Shown here: positions 7,806 to 15,031 of the stretch, one piece after another
How the letters are laid out: each line of letters starts with the position of its first letter
How positions within the stretch are numbered: the stretch's first letter is position 1
Made by a program: the position numbers and the translations under genes
Origin: Kineosporia mesophila
GTDB taxonomy: Bacteria > Actinomycetota > Actinomycetes > Actinomycetales > Kineosporiaceae
Length of the DNA stretch: 64,000 bases
Direction of reading: 5' to 3'
Assembly (NCBI RefSeq): GCF_021129235.1
Contig: NZ_JAJOMA010000030.1
Coordinates: forward strand, 1 to 64,000
The notes under the pieces: model-generated
Seen by the model: the letters and a program-made list of their open reading frames with translations, nothing else
Told to the model about the DNA's origin: nothing
Databases searched by the model: none

Positions 7806-8537
7806 ATGGCAGACCGGAAGATCGCCCTGGTCACCGGGGCCGGGCGCGGGCTCGGGCGGAGCATGGCCCAGCACCTGACGAGCGCGGGCGTGGCGGTGGT
7901 GGGTACCTGTCACCGCAGCGAACGGCCGGCGGACTCGGACGACCTCGTTTTCTGCCGGCTCGACGCCACCCGCACCGACACCTACCCGGAGTTCGTCGAC
8001 ACGGTGCGGCAGACGCTGCACGACCGCTTCGGCACGCAGACCCTCGACCACCTGGTCAACAACGCCGGGATCGGCACCTACGCACCCTACGACCGGACCA
8101 CCCCGGAGCAGTTCGACGAGCTGGTCGGCATCAACCTGCGGGCGCCGTTCTTCCTCACCCAGGCCCTGCTGCCCCTGATCAACGACGGTGGCCGCGTGCT
8201 CAACGTGACGACCGCCCTGACCCGGGGCGTCGTCCCCGGGATGTCCGCGTACGCCGCGACCAAGGGAGCGATCGAGGTGCTGACCCGCTATCAGGCCGTG
8301 GAGCTGGCCGACCGCGGCATCCGGGTCAACACCCTGATGGGCGGGGCCGTGCTGACCGACTTCGGTGGGGGCATGATGCGCTCACCGCAGGTCCAGGAAC
8401 TCGCCGCGCACACCATCGCCCAGGGCCGCATCGCCGAGCCCGACGACATCACCGCGGCCGTACCCGCCATCCTGTCCGACGGATTCCAGTGGGCCACCGG
8501 CTCGATCATCGACCTGTCGGGCGGCCAGAGCCTGTGA
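7806..8537 (+). CDS. SDR-family oxidoreductase
   Basis: This is a classical short-chain dehydrogenase/reductase of 243 residues. The NAD(P)-binding TGAGRGLG is near residues 10-17, NNAG follows in the central region, and the catalytic pair is Tyr149/Lys153 in YAATK. The C-terminus reads GSIIDLSGGQ. I place the start at the ATG at 7806, behind GGAAGGA, rather than at a GTG 36 bases upstream. The residue after strand 2 is not a clear Asp or Arg, so cofactor preference is uncertain. It sits about 60 bases after the regulator and may belong to the same transcript, but it is not a known Nit1C component. Confidence 0.85.
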   Translation: MADRKIALVTGAGRGLGRSMAQHLTSAGVAVVGTCHRSERPADSDDLVFCRLDATRTDTYPEFVDTVRQTLHDRFGTQTLDHLVNNAGIGTYAPYDRTTPEQFDELVGINLRAPFFLTQALLPLINDGGRVLNVTTALTRGVVPGMSAYAATKGAIEVLTRYQAVELADRGIRVNTLMGGAVLTDFGGGMMRSPQVQELAAHTIAQGRIAEPDDITAAVPAILSDGFQWATGSIIDLSGGQSL

Positions 8538-8692
8538 GCACGCAGGGGTAGCCCGGCATGCGTCTGGGGTCGTACACGGGGGCGAGGCAATGCCCGCCCC
8601 TGGTCTGACGACCGGCACCTCACATTGCGCCAGGATGAGATCACGGCGCGGCGCTGCTGCCACGCCGGCCATCGTCCGAGTGAGAGGTACCG

Positions 8693-9499
8693 ATGAAGAA
8701 GCTCGCCACAGTAGGGGTTGTCGCGTTGGCTCTCGGTGGGACGGTGCTGATGTCGCCGGCCGCACAGGCCGCCACGGCGTTGCCCGCGACCGGTCACCAG
8801 ACGGCCTACGTGCAGCGGGGTGACACCGTCACGGTGTACCGCGACGGCGCGGTGAAGGCCAAGGTGACCGCCGTGTCGTCCGCGCACCCCGGTGGCGACG
8901 GCAAGCTGGTGCTGACCGTCGAGACGAAGAAGGCCCTCTCGTTCAGCGCCGGTGACTGGCTCTGGGAAGACCCCAGCGGCGGCGACCACGAGGCCGACGA
9001 CGCCAACCGCAAGATCAGCGTCCCGGCGAACACCACCAAGAAGGTGACCATCGACTACACCGGGGTGGGCAACGGCGACGTGATCTGGGCCCCGGGCCTG
9101 AAGACCGTGGCCGGTGCCTGGTACGTCAAGGGGCGGACGGTCACGGGGGCCTCTGAGCTCCTGCCCGCCAGTTACGTGCAGCGTGGCAGTGCGGTCACCG
9201 TCTACCAGGCCGGGAAGGCCGTCGCCAAGGTGACACCGACGTCGGCCAGGCACCCGGACGGCAAGGGCACGCTGAAGCTGAAGGTCGAGGCCCTGAAGAA
9301 GTTCTCCTTCAAGCCCGCCGGGTTCGTCTGGGAGGACGCGGACGGCGGGGACCACCAGGCGGTCAACGGCAAGAAGGCCGTCACGGTGAAGGCGAAGACG
9401 AACAAGACGATCACGGTGAAGTACACGGACGTGGCCGACGGTGCGCTGTTCTGGTCACCCCGGGCGGACGTCATCGCCGGAGCCTGGAAGATCGGCTGA
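8693..9499 (+). CDS. Secreted protein with two tandem ~107-residue repeats
   Basis: The protein has 268 residues and a Sec signal peptide (MKKLATVGVVALALGG..., cleavage probably after AQA near residue 26). The mature part is two copies of one domain, each beginning YVQRG(D/S)xVTVY. Each contains a conserved (L/V)WEDxxGGDH segment and a TKK/TNKT stretch before a final (I/L)(F)W(A/S)P...GAW. The repeats are clearly homologous but diverged. A GAGAGGTACCG ribosome-binding region precedes the ATG, and a strong terminator follows eight bases after the stop. I do not recognise the family; an extracellular beta-rich binding module is a guess. Confidence 0.8.
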   Translation: MKKLATVGVVALALGGTVLMSPAAQAATALPATGHQTAYVQRGDTVTVYRDGAVKAKVTAVSSAHPGGDGKLVLTVETKKALSFSAGDWLWEDPSGGDHEADDANRKISVPANTTKKVTIDYTGVGNGDVIWAPGLKTVAGAWYVKGRTVTGASELLPASYVQRGSAVTVYQAGKAVAKVTPTSARHPDGKGTLKLKVEALKKFSFKPAGFVWEDADGGDHQAVNGKKAVTVKAKTNKTITVKYTDVADGALFWSPRADVIAGAWKIG

Positions 9500-9506
9500 T
9501 CCTGGT

Positions 9507-9536
9507 CCGGGCTGACCCGCCGGTGGGTCAGCCCGG
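9507..9536. terminator. Intrinsic terminator hairpin
   Basis: Perfect 12-bp inverted repeat (9507-9518 and 9525-9536) with a 6-base loop, directly after the secreted repeat protein. There is no strong U-run. Its position between two converging genes suggests it works in at least the plus direction. Confidence 0.65.
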
Positions 9537-9676
9537 GGTGGGGTTCTGGAGTTCCTGGAGCCCGAGCACCCTCAGGAGGTCCAGCTTCTGCTCGTCCGGC
9601 GACCCCGGGAGGGCCGTCATGATGACGTTCGTCTGGTCACCCGGACCGCCGGTGACCCCCACGGCCTGGGTCCCGA
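9528..9676 (-). pseudogene. Coding-like remnant, C-terminal end of an unidentified protein
   Basis: On the minus strand this stretch reads protein-like in one frame: QVGTQAVGVTGGPGDQTN, then a segment with ALPGSPDEQKLDLLRVLGL, ending NPTPG before TGA at 9528-9530. It has no start codon with a ribosome-binding site, and begins just after the stop of the upstream DUF916 gene in another frame. It looks like the tail of a lost gene, or a short gene I cannot start. Its stop lies inside the terminator stem. The family is not recognised. Confidence 0.35.
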
Positions 9677-9682
9677 CCTGAG

Positions 9683-10708
9683 CTACTGCGCCTGCAGCGC
9701 TTCCTTCACCGCCTCCTCGACCCGCGCGTCCTCCCGGGCCTTCCGGCGGGCCCGGTTCCGGCGTGACACCACGACAGCGGTGACGATCAGGGCGATCAGG
9801 GCGACGATCACCAGCAGCAGAGTCCAGGGCAGCGCCCAGGCGTGGGTGGTGGCGGAGATCGCCGGGAGGCTGGTCGTCGAACCCGCCGCGTCGGTGATGA
9901 CCGGCAGCAGGTGGGTGGTCGCGCTCAGGCGGCCCGAGGGCACGACGCCGGCGATCGTGCCGGTGACCTTCCAGCGCTCCCCCGGCAGGAGCTGCTGCGG
10001 GAGGCCCGACTGGCCGGCCGAGACCTTGAACCAGCCGAAGGGACCCTTCAGGGACGTCGCGGCCGAGCCCGACAGGATCGCGTTGCCGGTGTTGCGGAGC
10101 GTGTAACTGACTTCAGTAGAACCTTTTCCGGCCGGGTTGAGGGTGCCCTGGTAACCGACGGAGAGGTCTTCGATCGCGACTGCGGGCTTCAGGTCACCGT
10201 CCACGCGCAGCTTGATCTGGATCCCCAGGCGCCGGTCGACGTTGATGGTCTCGTCGGAGTCGGCCTGGGTCAGTGAGGTGATGATGCCGCCGGCGTGGTC
10301 GCCGGGCGTGGCGTTCTCCGGAATCTGCACGGTGAAGGGAAGTTCGGCGGTCTTGCCGGGTTCCACCAGCACGCTGGCGCGCTCGGCGTGCACCCAGGCG
10401 CCGACACCGATCGACTCGGCGTCCTTCGTCACCAGGTCCATCTGACCCGCCTCGGTGGTGAAACCGTCGGCGGCGTAAACCTTCAGGGTGAGCGGCGCGT
10501 TTCCCCGGTTGGCCACCACCATGGCGTCGTCGAGGGTGGCGCCGGGTTTCAGGTCGTAGCTGAAACTGGTGCGGCTGTCGCCGAGGTCGTTGGACGCCGT
10601 CCGTACGGTCCAGGTCACGTCATCAGTGGCAGCGGACGCGGTACCCGCACCCAGCAGGGTGGTCGCGAGGGCCAGCACGACCGCCGCAGTGGTTTTCAGG
10701 TGTCTCAC
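9683..10708 (-). CDS. DUF916/WxL-interacting membrane protein
   Basis: The 341-residue exported protein has a signal peptide ending GTASA (residue about 26). An Ig-like DUF916 domain follows, with FSYDLKPGATLDDAMVVANRGNAP and LPFTVQIPENATPGDHAGGI. Near the C-terminus are one transmembrane helix (about 287-312, LPWTLLLVIVALIALIVTAVVV) and a basic cytoplasmic tail RRNRARRKAR. In Gram-positive bacteria DUF916 proteins bind peptidoglycan and partner with WxL-domain proteins. The upstream gene, 67 bases away on the same strand, carries a WxL-like tail, so the two form a matched pair. Function beyond surface anchoring is not known. Confidence 0.82.
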   Translation of the reverse strand: MRHLKTTAAVVLALATTLLGAGTASAATDDVTWTVRTASNDLGDSRTSFSYDLKPGATLDDAMVVANRGNAPLTLKVYAADGFTTEAGQMDLVTKDAESIGVGAWVHAERASVLVEPGKTAELPFTVQIPENATPGDHAGGIITSLTQADSDETINVDRRLGIQIKLRVDGDLKPAVAIEDLSVGYQGTLNPAGKGSTEVSYTLRNTGNAILSGSAATSLKGPFGWFKVSAGQSGLPQQLLPGERWKVTGTIAGVVPSGRLSATTHLLPVITDAAGSTTSLPAISATTHAWALPWTLLLVIVALIALIVTAVVVSRRNRARRKAREDARVEEAVKEALQAQ

Positions 10709-10775
10709 GGTAACTCGTTCCTCGGGCGGAAGGAGTGGGGTGACCTTCCGGGGAAGGCCACCCCACCAGGGAAAA

Positions 10776-12668
10776 TCAGCTGCTGAGAGCGGTGATCGTC
10801 AGGGTGGCGCGATAGCTACCCTGATCGACGCTGCTCGGGATCTTCAGGTCGAGGTCGGCGGCCAGCTTGGCCTCGCCCTTCTCGTGACCCGGATCCGCCT
10901 GACCCAGGGTGCGGGAGACGGACAGACCCTCACCCCCGTTCAGGCCGGACTCCACGGCGGTACCGGCCTTGGCGCCGGCCCCGGCCGTCGCGACCGCGGG
11001 CGTCCACCCGAGGAAGGAACCCGAGAACGTCTTGTCGGCGTCCTTGAAGTCACCCACCGCGGCCGAGATCGACCACGGGGAGAGCGAACTACGGGTGTCC
11101 TTCACGGTGATCGGGTTGATCGAGCCGGTGGCACCCAGGTACTTACCATCGTTGTCCTTGGCCGTACCCAGGTCGACCAGGCCGTTCTTGCCGTCGATCG
11201 TCCACCCGAACTCACCGGGGGCGGCCTTCGGCACGCGGACCTGGATCTGCTGGCCCTCACCGTGGTACGGGTGCACCGTGACCTTGTCGACCGTCGAGCC
11301 GACATTGGCCTCGCTGCGGATGTTCTCGACCACGAGCTGATCGTTGCGCACCTTCACCTTGACGTAGGTGCGGGTGTGCTCCTGGTTCTGGACCGAGTTG
11401 TACCAGTAGCGGGTCGGGTCCAGCGGGTCGGGACCGTTGCCCGCACCGCTCGTGCCACTGTTGTCCGGCGCGGTGATGTCGTAGTACTTGGAACCCGAGG
11501 CCGAGTTGGCCGTCACGTAGAGCACGCCACCGGGGCCCGGGTACACGTCGGCGGCACCGGGCTGCTCGTCCGCGTCCGCCTTCGCACCATTCTTGATCAG
11601 GTAGCTACGCGTGTAGGCGTGGTCGTGGCCCTGGAGCACCAGGTCCACGCCGAGCTTCGAGAAGGTGGTGGGGAAGTCGACCCGGCGGACCTTGTTGTCG
11701 GCATCCTTGGCGTGCGAGGCCGGCGAGTAGATCGAGTGGTGGTAGACGAGCACCTTGTACTTGGCGTCGGCACCGTGCTTGGTGATGACGTCGGTGACGT
11801 AGCTCAGGTGCGCCTCGTCACCGCCACCGCCCGAGGAGCTGGTGTAGCTGTTGCTGTTCAGGTCGATGAACAGCACGTCCTTGTACATGTACCAGTAGTC
11901 GCCGCCCGAGGTGTTGGACGTCGGGTTGCCGTTCACGTAATAGGACGCCGAGCGGTCGGTGTTCGGCGTGGCCAGGTGCTGCTCGTAGGCCTTGCCACCG
12001 ACGTCGTGGTTACCGATGGTCGCGGCGTACGGCACCTGGCGCAGCTGCTCGGGGGCCAGGAACGCGTTCCACTGCGACTCGGTGTTGGCCGTCTCGACCT
12101 GATCGCCGCCGGACACCAGGATCTCGGCGTCCGGGTTGGCCTTCGTCGCCACGTCGAGCGTGTCGGCCCAGCCCGCCTGGTCGTTCGCGACGTTGCCCGA
12201 CGCCCCGATCTGCGGGTCGCCGAGGAACAGGAAGTCGTACTCGCCGTCGAAGTCCTGGGTCTTGAAGGTGTAGGTCTTCGACCAGTTCCCGTCCGAACCC
12301 ACGTGGTACGAGTAGGTGGTGTTCTCGGCCAGCCCGGTCAGCGTGGCGTGCCGGTTGTAACCACCGCTGGTCGCGATGTTGGCCCCGCCGACGGCGGAGA
12401 AGCTGCTGGCACCGGCCGGGAACTCACCGTTGACCACCTGGGCGGCCGGGGCGATCTGCGCCGCCTGGACGGTGTCGGCGGAGGAGTACCAGGTCACCAT
12501 GCGCTGGGTCTCGTCGGCGCCGACGCCGAGGATGACGCCGGTGAGAGTGGCCGCGTCCGCCGCCTGGGCGGGAGCGGCGAAACCCGTGACACAGGTCACG
12601 AGGCCGAGTCCCAGGGCGGCGACCGGCCGGGCCAGTCGTCTCGCCCGGGATGCGTCTGTCAAAGACAC
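10776..12668 (-). CDS. Secreted purple-acid-phosphatase-like metallophosphoesterase with C-terminal WxL-type domain
   Basis: The 630-residue exported enzyme starts at GTG behind AAAGGGATG. After the signal peptide (cut near APAQA) there is an Fn3-like purple acid phosphatase N-terminal domain (about 40-150). The calcineurin-like core follows, with FLGDPQIG, SGGDQVE, TIGNHDVG, YHHSIYS and LQGHDHAYTRS supplying the metal ligands. The last ~160 residues look like a WxL domain: SLSPWSIS, SFLGWTP and the terminal YRATLTITAL. That predicts non-covalent attachment to peptidoglycan together with the DUF916 protein encoded next. The substrate is presumably an extracellular phosphoester. Confidence 0.86.
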   Translation of the reverse strand: MSLTDASRARRLARPVAALGLGLVTCVTGFAAPAQAADAATLTGVILGVGADETQRMVTWYSSADTVQAAQIAPAAQVVNGEFPAGASSFSAVGGANIATSGGYNRHATLTGLAENTTYSYHVGSDGNWSKTYTFKTQDFDGEYDFLFLGDPQIGASGNVANDQAGWADTLDVATKANPDAEILVSGGDQVETANTESQWNAFLAPEQLRQVPYAATIGNHDVGGKAYEQHLATPNTDRSASYYVNGNPTSNTSGGDYWYMYKDVLFIDLNSNSYTSSSGGGGDEAHLSYVTDVITKHGADAKYKVLVYHHSIYSPASHAKDADNKVRRVDFPTTFSKLGVDLVLQGHDHAYTRSYLIKNGAKADADEQPGAADVYPGPGGVLYVTANSASGSKYYDITAPDNSGTSGAGNGPDPLDPTRYWYNSVQNQEHTRTYVKVKVRNDQLVVENIRSEANVGSTVDKVTVHPYHGEGQQIQVRVPKAAPGEFGWTIDGKNGLVDLGTAKDNDGKYLGATGSINPITVKDTRSSLSPWSISAAVGDFKDADKTFSGSFLGWTPAVATAGAGAKAGTAVESGLNGGEGLSVSRTLGQADPGHEKGEAKLAADLDLKIPSSVDQGSYRATLTITALSS

Positions 12669-12782
12669 TTTGGTTTCATCCCTTTCAGGGTGAACAGAAT
12701 TGAGGCGGGCTCAACCTTCTGCCCCGCAATGAACGGATCATGAACCACAGAGGTGATTCCCGTTGCGCCGAGCGGTATATCC

Positions 12783-13964
12783 CTAGATCACGCGTTCGAC
12801 GAACCAGAAGAGCCCCACCACCGAGACCAGCGCCGACACCGCCCCCGAGACCCAGAGCCCGGCCCGTGGCGCCCGGCGGCGCAGCAGCACCAGCACCGGG
12901 AAGAGCGCGAGAATCAGCCCGAGCTGCACGGCCTCGATGCCGATGTTGAACACCAGCAGCGACCAGAGCAGAGTCCACGACCAGGCCTCGTCGATGCCCA
13001 GGGCCCCGGCGAAACCCAGCCCGTGCACCAGGCCGAAGACGAACACCACGCCGAGCCGGGTCCAGCCGGCCCGGTCGAGACTGAAATAACCTCCTGCGGA
13101 ATCAATGTCGGCCGCCGCCGGTCCCCGGCGCCCGAGCCGCCACAGATACCATCCGGCCACCACGGCGATCGAGAGTGCGATGATCGGCTCGACGACCTCG
13201 CCGGGCACCTTCACCAGCCCCAGGGCGGCCAGGACGAAGGTCACCGAGTGGGCCAGGGTGAACGACGTGGCGACCAGCACCACTTCGCGCAGGCGCCGCG
13301 ACCCGGCGATCAGGGCGAGCAGGAAGAGGATGTGGTCGGGCCCCAGCAGCAGGTGCTCGGCGCCGAGCCGGAAGAACTCCCAGAACCGCTCCAGGCCGCT
13401 CTGGGCGAGATCGAAGGACGGGTGCGAGGCATCGAGAGCAGCACTGCCGTCGAGCCCGGCCAGGGAGTAGCTGACGATCGTCCTGGTACCCCGCACATAG
13501 CCCTCGGAGTCCGGGAACAGCGTGCTCGTCATGTCGTAATCTGCGCTGGTGCAGACCTGGTCGAGGGCAAGGAAGGCGTAGGGCACACCCTCCCGCTCGG
13601 CGACCGAGAAGGCGCCGGCCCGCTGCGGGGTGCAGCCGGTGACGGAGAAGCGATCGTCGACATAGGCCAGGACGGCGTCGGCGTGCGATTCCAGGGCGGC
13701 GGCCTGCTCCGTGGGATCGCCTCCCTCGAAGGCGGCGGTGCCGTCCCGGAACAAGGCGTCGTTCTTCTGGGTGTCCGCGGCCGAGACGACGAGCAGGTCG
13801 TACTCCAGGCCGATTTCGGTCCGGAGGTGGTTCTTCTCGGGTGAGGTGGCATCGACGTACACGACCGAGGAGAAGCCGTGCGCGAACGCCGGGGCCGCAC
13901 CGGCGAGAACTCCCGCGGCGACGACGGCACCCAGCACGACGGCCCGGAAAGTGCGGCTGAACAT
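12783..13964 (-). CDS. HupE/UreJ-family membrane protein
   Basis: I start this 393-residue protein at the ATG at 13964, behind AAGGAG. A signal peptide (MFSRTFRAVVLGAVVAAGV..., ending APAFA) leads into an exported ~190-residue domain. About six membrane helices follow, with the family motifs GAEHLLLGPDHILFLLAL, TLAHSVTF and GLVHGLGFAGALG. HupE/UreJ proteins are putative nickel or cobalt permeases; this longer form with an extracellular N-terminal domain is of uncertain substrate. No hydrogenase or urease genes are nearby, so metal transport should not be assumed. The histidine-rich membrane motifs are intact. Confidence 0.82.
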   Translation of the reverse strand: MFSRTFRAVVLGAVVAAGVLAGAAPAFAHGFSSVVYVDATSPEKNHLRTEIGLEYDLLVVSAADTQKNDALFRDGTAAFEGGDPTEQAAALESHADAVLAYVDDRFSVTGCTPQRAGAFSVAEREGVPYAFLALDQVCTSADYDMTSTLFPDSEGYVRGTRTIVSYSLAGLDGSAALDASHPSFDLAQSGLERFWEFFRLGAEHLLLGPDHILFLLALIAGSRRLREVVLVATSFTLAHSVTFVLAALGLVKVPGEVVEPIIALSIAVVAGWYLWRLGRRGPAAADIDSAGGYFSLDRAGWTRLGVVFVFGLVHGLGFAGALGIDEAWSWTLLWSLLVFNIGIEAVQLGLILALFPVLVLLRRRAPRAGLWVSGAVSALVSVVGLFWFVERVI

Positions 13965-14122
13965 GGAACTCCTTCTGTTGGCGCGTGCACGCTGTCGGCC
14001 CCAGGTGAATGGACCGAGCCCCGACGGCCAACAGCAGCGGAACAAACCGGACCGATCCGGTCTCGGGAACCGCACCGGGCTGTAGAAACGACGAGCACCC
14101 CGAAAACCCCACGGAGGAACCT

Positions 14123-14779
14123 GTGCTCTCGCCCCGCCGGGCGGTCGTCATCCTGGCCGCGGCGGCCCTGCTCGCCGGCTGCGGCGACGACTGGTCCGAC
14201 CCCCACCCCGCCACCACCGCGATCGGCTCGCCCAAGCCTGGTTTCACCGACCCGTCCGCACCTCCCACCCCGGAGTCGACCGTCACCCCCGCGCCCGGGT
14301 CGTGGGACGACGTGCACCCGGGAAAGGGCTATCGGGTCGTGCTGCTCACGGCGGGCGACGACGCCGCGACGAAGTCCCTGGCCTCCGCGGTGAGAAGCTG
14401 GGCGGACGTCGAGAAGGTGGATCTGCGCACGGTGGACGCCACCGGTGAGCACGACCTGGTCCCGGGCATCACGAAAGCCATCGGGATGGGCCCGGAACTC
14501 GTCATCAGCGCGGGCAACGACCTGGTCGACCCGCTGACCCTGGTCACCGCCAGCCACCTCGACCAGCAATTCCTCGTACTCGGGGCCGAGATCCCCGAGC
14601 CTACGGGCAACGTCACGGCGGTGGGCTGGCCGGGTGCCTCGTTCCGCGGGGAGGGCCTGGCGGCATCCACGCCCTACGACCCGGCCACGTTCACCACTGA
14701 CCGGGCCGCGAACGCCACCCGCGCGGGAGTGGCGGCCGTACTGACCCAGGTGACCGGGATCGTCCTCTGGCTGTCATGA
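14123..14779 (+). CDS. Putative lipoprotein, periplasmic-binding-like
   Basis: I place the start at GTG 14123, six bases after CGGAGGAA; an in-frame upstream start would bury the signal. The 218-residue product has a lipobox LLAGC (Cys about residue 18) and then a Pro/Thr-rich linker (about 25-65). The folded domain includes YRVVLLTAGDDAATKSL, LVISAGNDLVDPLTLV and FLVLGAEIPEPTGNV. The last motifs resemble BMP-family basic-membrane lipoproteins (substrate-binding-like), but the protein is much shorter than that family. Divergent from the HupE-like gene. Ligand unknown. Confidence 0.72.
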   Translation: MLSPRRAVVILAAAALLAGCGDDWSDPHPATTAIGSPKPGFTDPSAPPTPESTVTPAPGSWDDVHPGKGYRVVLLTAGDDAATKSLASAVRSWADVEKVDLRTVDATGEHDLVPGITKAIGMGPELVISAGNDLVDPLTLVTASHLDQQFLVLGAEIPEPTGNVTAVGWPGASFRGEGLAASTPYDPATFTTDRAANATRAGVAAVLTQVTGIVLWLS

Positions 14780-14781
14780 AA

Positions 14782-14811
14782 AGAGGGGCCCGCTGGTCGG
14801 CGGTCCCCTCT
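14782..14811 (-). terminator. Intrinsic terminator
   Basis: The 12-bp stem (14782-14793 with 14800-14811, one mismatch) is followed on the minus strand by TTTTC. It is oriented to end transcription of the phytase-like remnant and the ebo-type operon. It lies two bases after the lipoprotein stop, so it may also serve the plus strand. Confidence 0.65.
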
Positions 14812-15031
14812 GCAAGAATTACCGGGTTCCCGAACACCTTGCTCGCCTTGCCGATCGACAGGAACACGGTCTCGCCGGTGGAGTCGTCGAGCCCGTCGTT
14901 GTCGGTCGCGATGTGGACCCGGCCGTCACCACCGACGGTCAGGCCTCGAGCTTCTCCTGCGTCCAGCCGTGGGTGGAGCGCGGGAACGGCAGTAGCCTTT
15001 CCGGCGATTCCGTCCTCCAGGTGAGCGCAGG
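14812..15031 (-). pseudogene. Frameshifted C-terminal remnant of a phytase-type esterase-like secreted protein
   Basis: Minus-strand translation gives TWRTESPERLLPFPRSTHGW then TQEKLE in one frame, and GLTVGGDGRVHIATDNDGLD then DSTGETVFLSIGKASKVF in the next. Together these form a continuous C-terminus typical of proteins with the esterase-like activity of phytase domain. The frames join at about 14945, where GAG GGC has lost one G. No N-terminal 80% of the gene remains; the sequence abuts the stop of the phosphodiesterase gene at 15032. The domain match is from memory of the family's conserved C-terminal TDNDG motif. Confidence 0.6.

Noticed and set aside
10569-12743. A long plus-strand open frame across the DUF916 and phosphatase genes
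   Set aside because: It is the complement of two minus-strand genes with signal peptides and catalytic motifs; its own translation is a compositional shadow with no motif.
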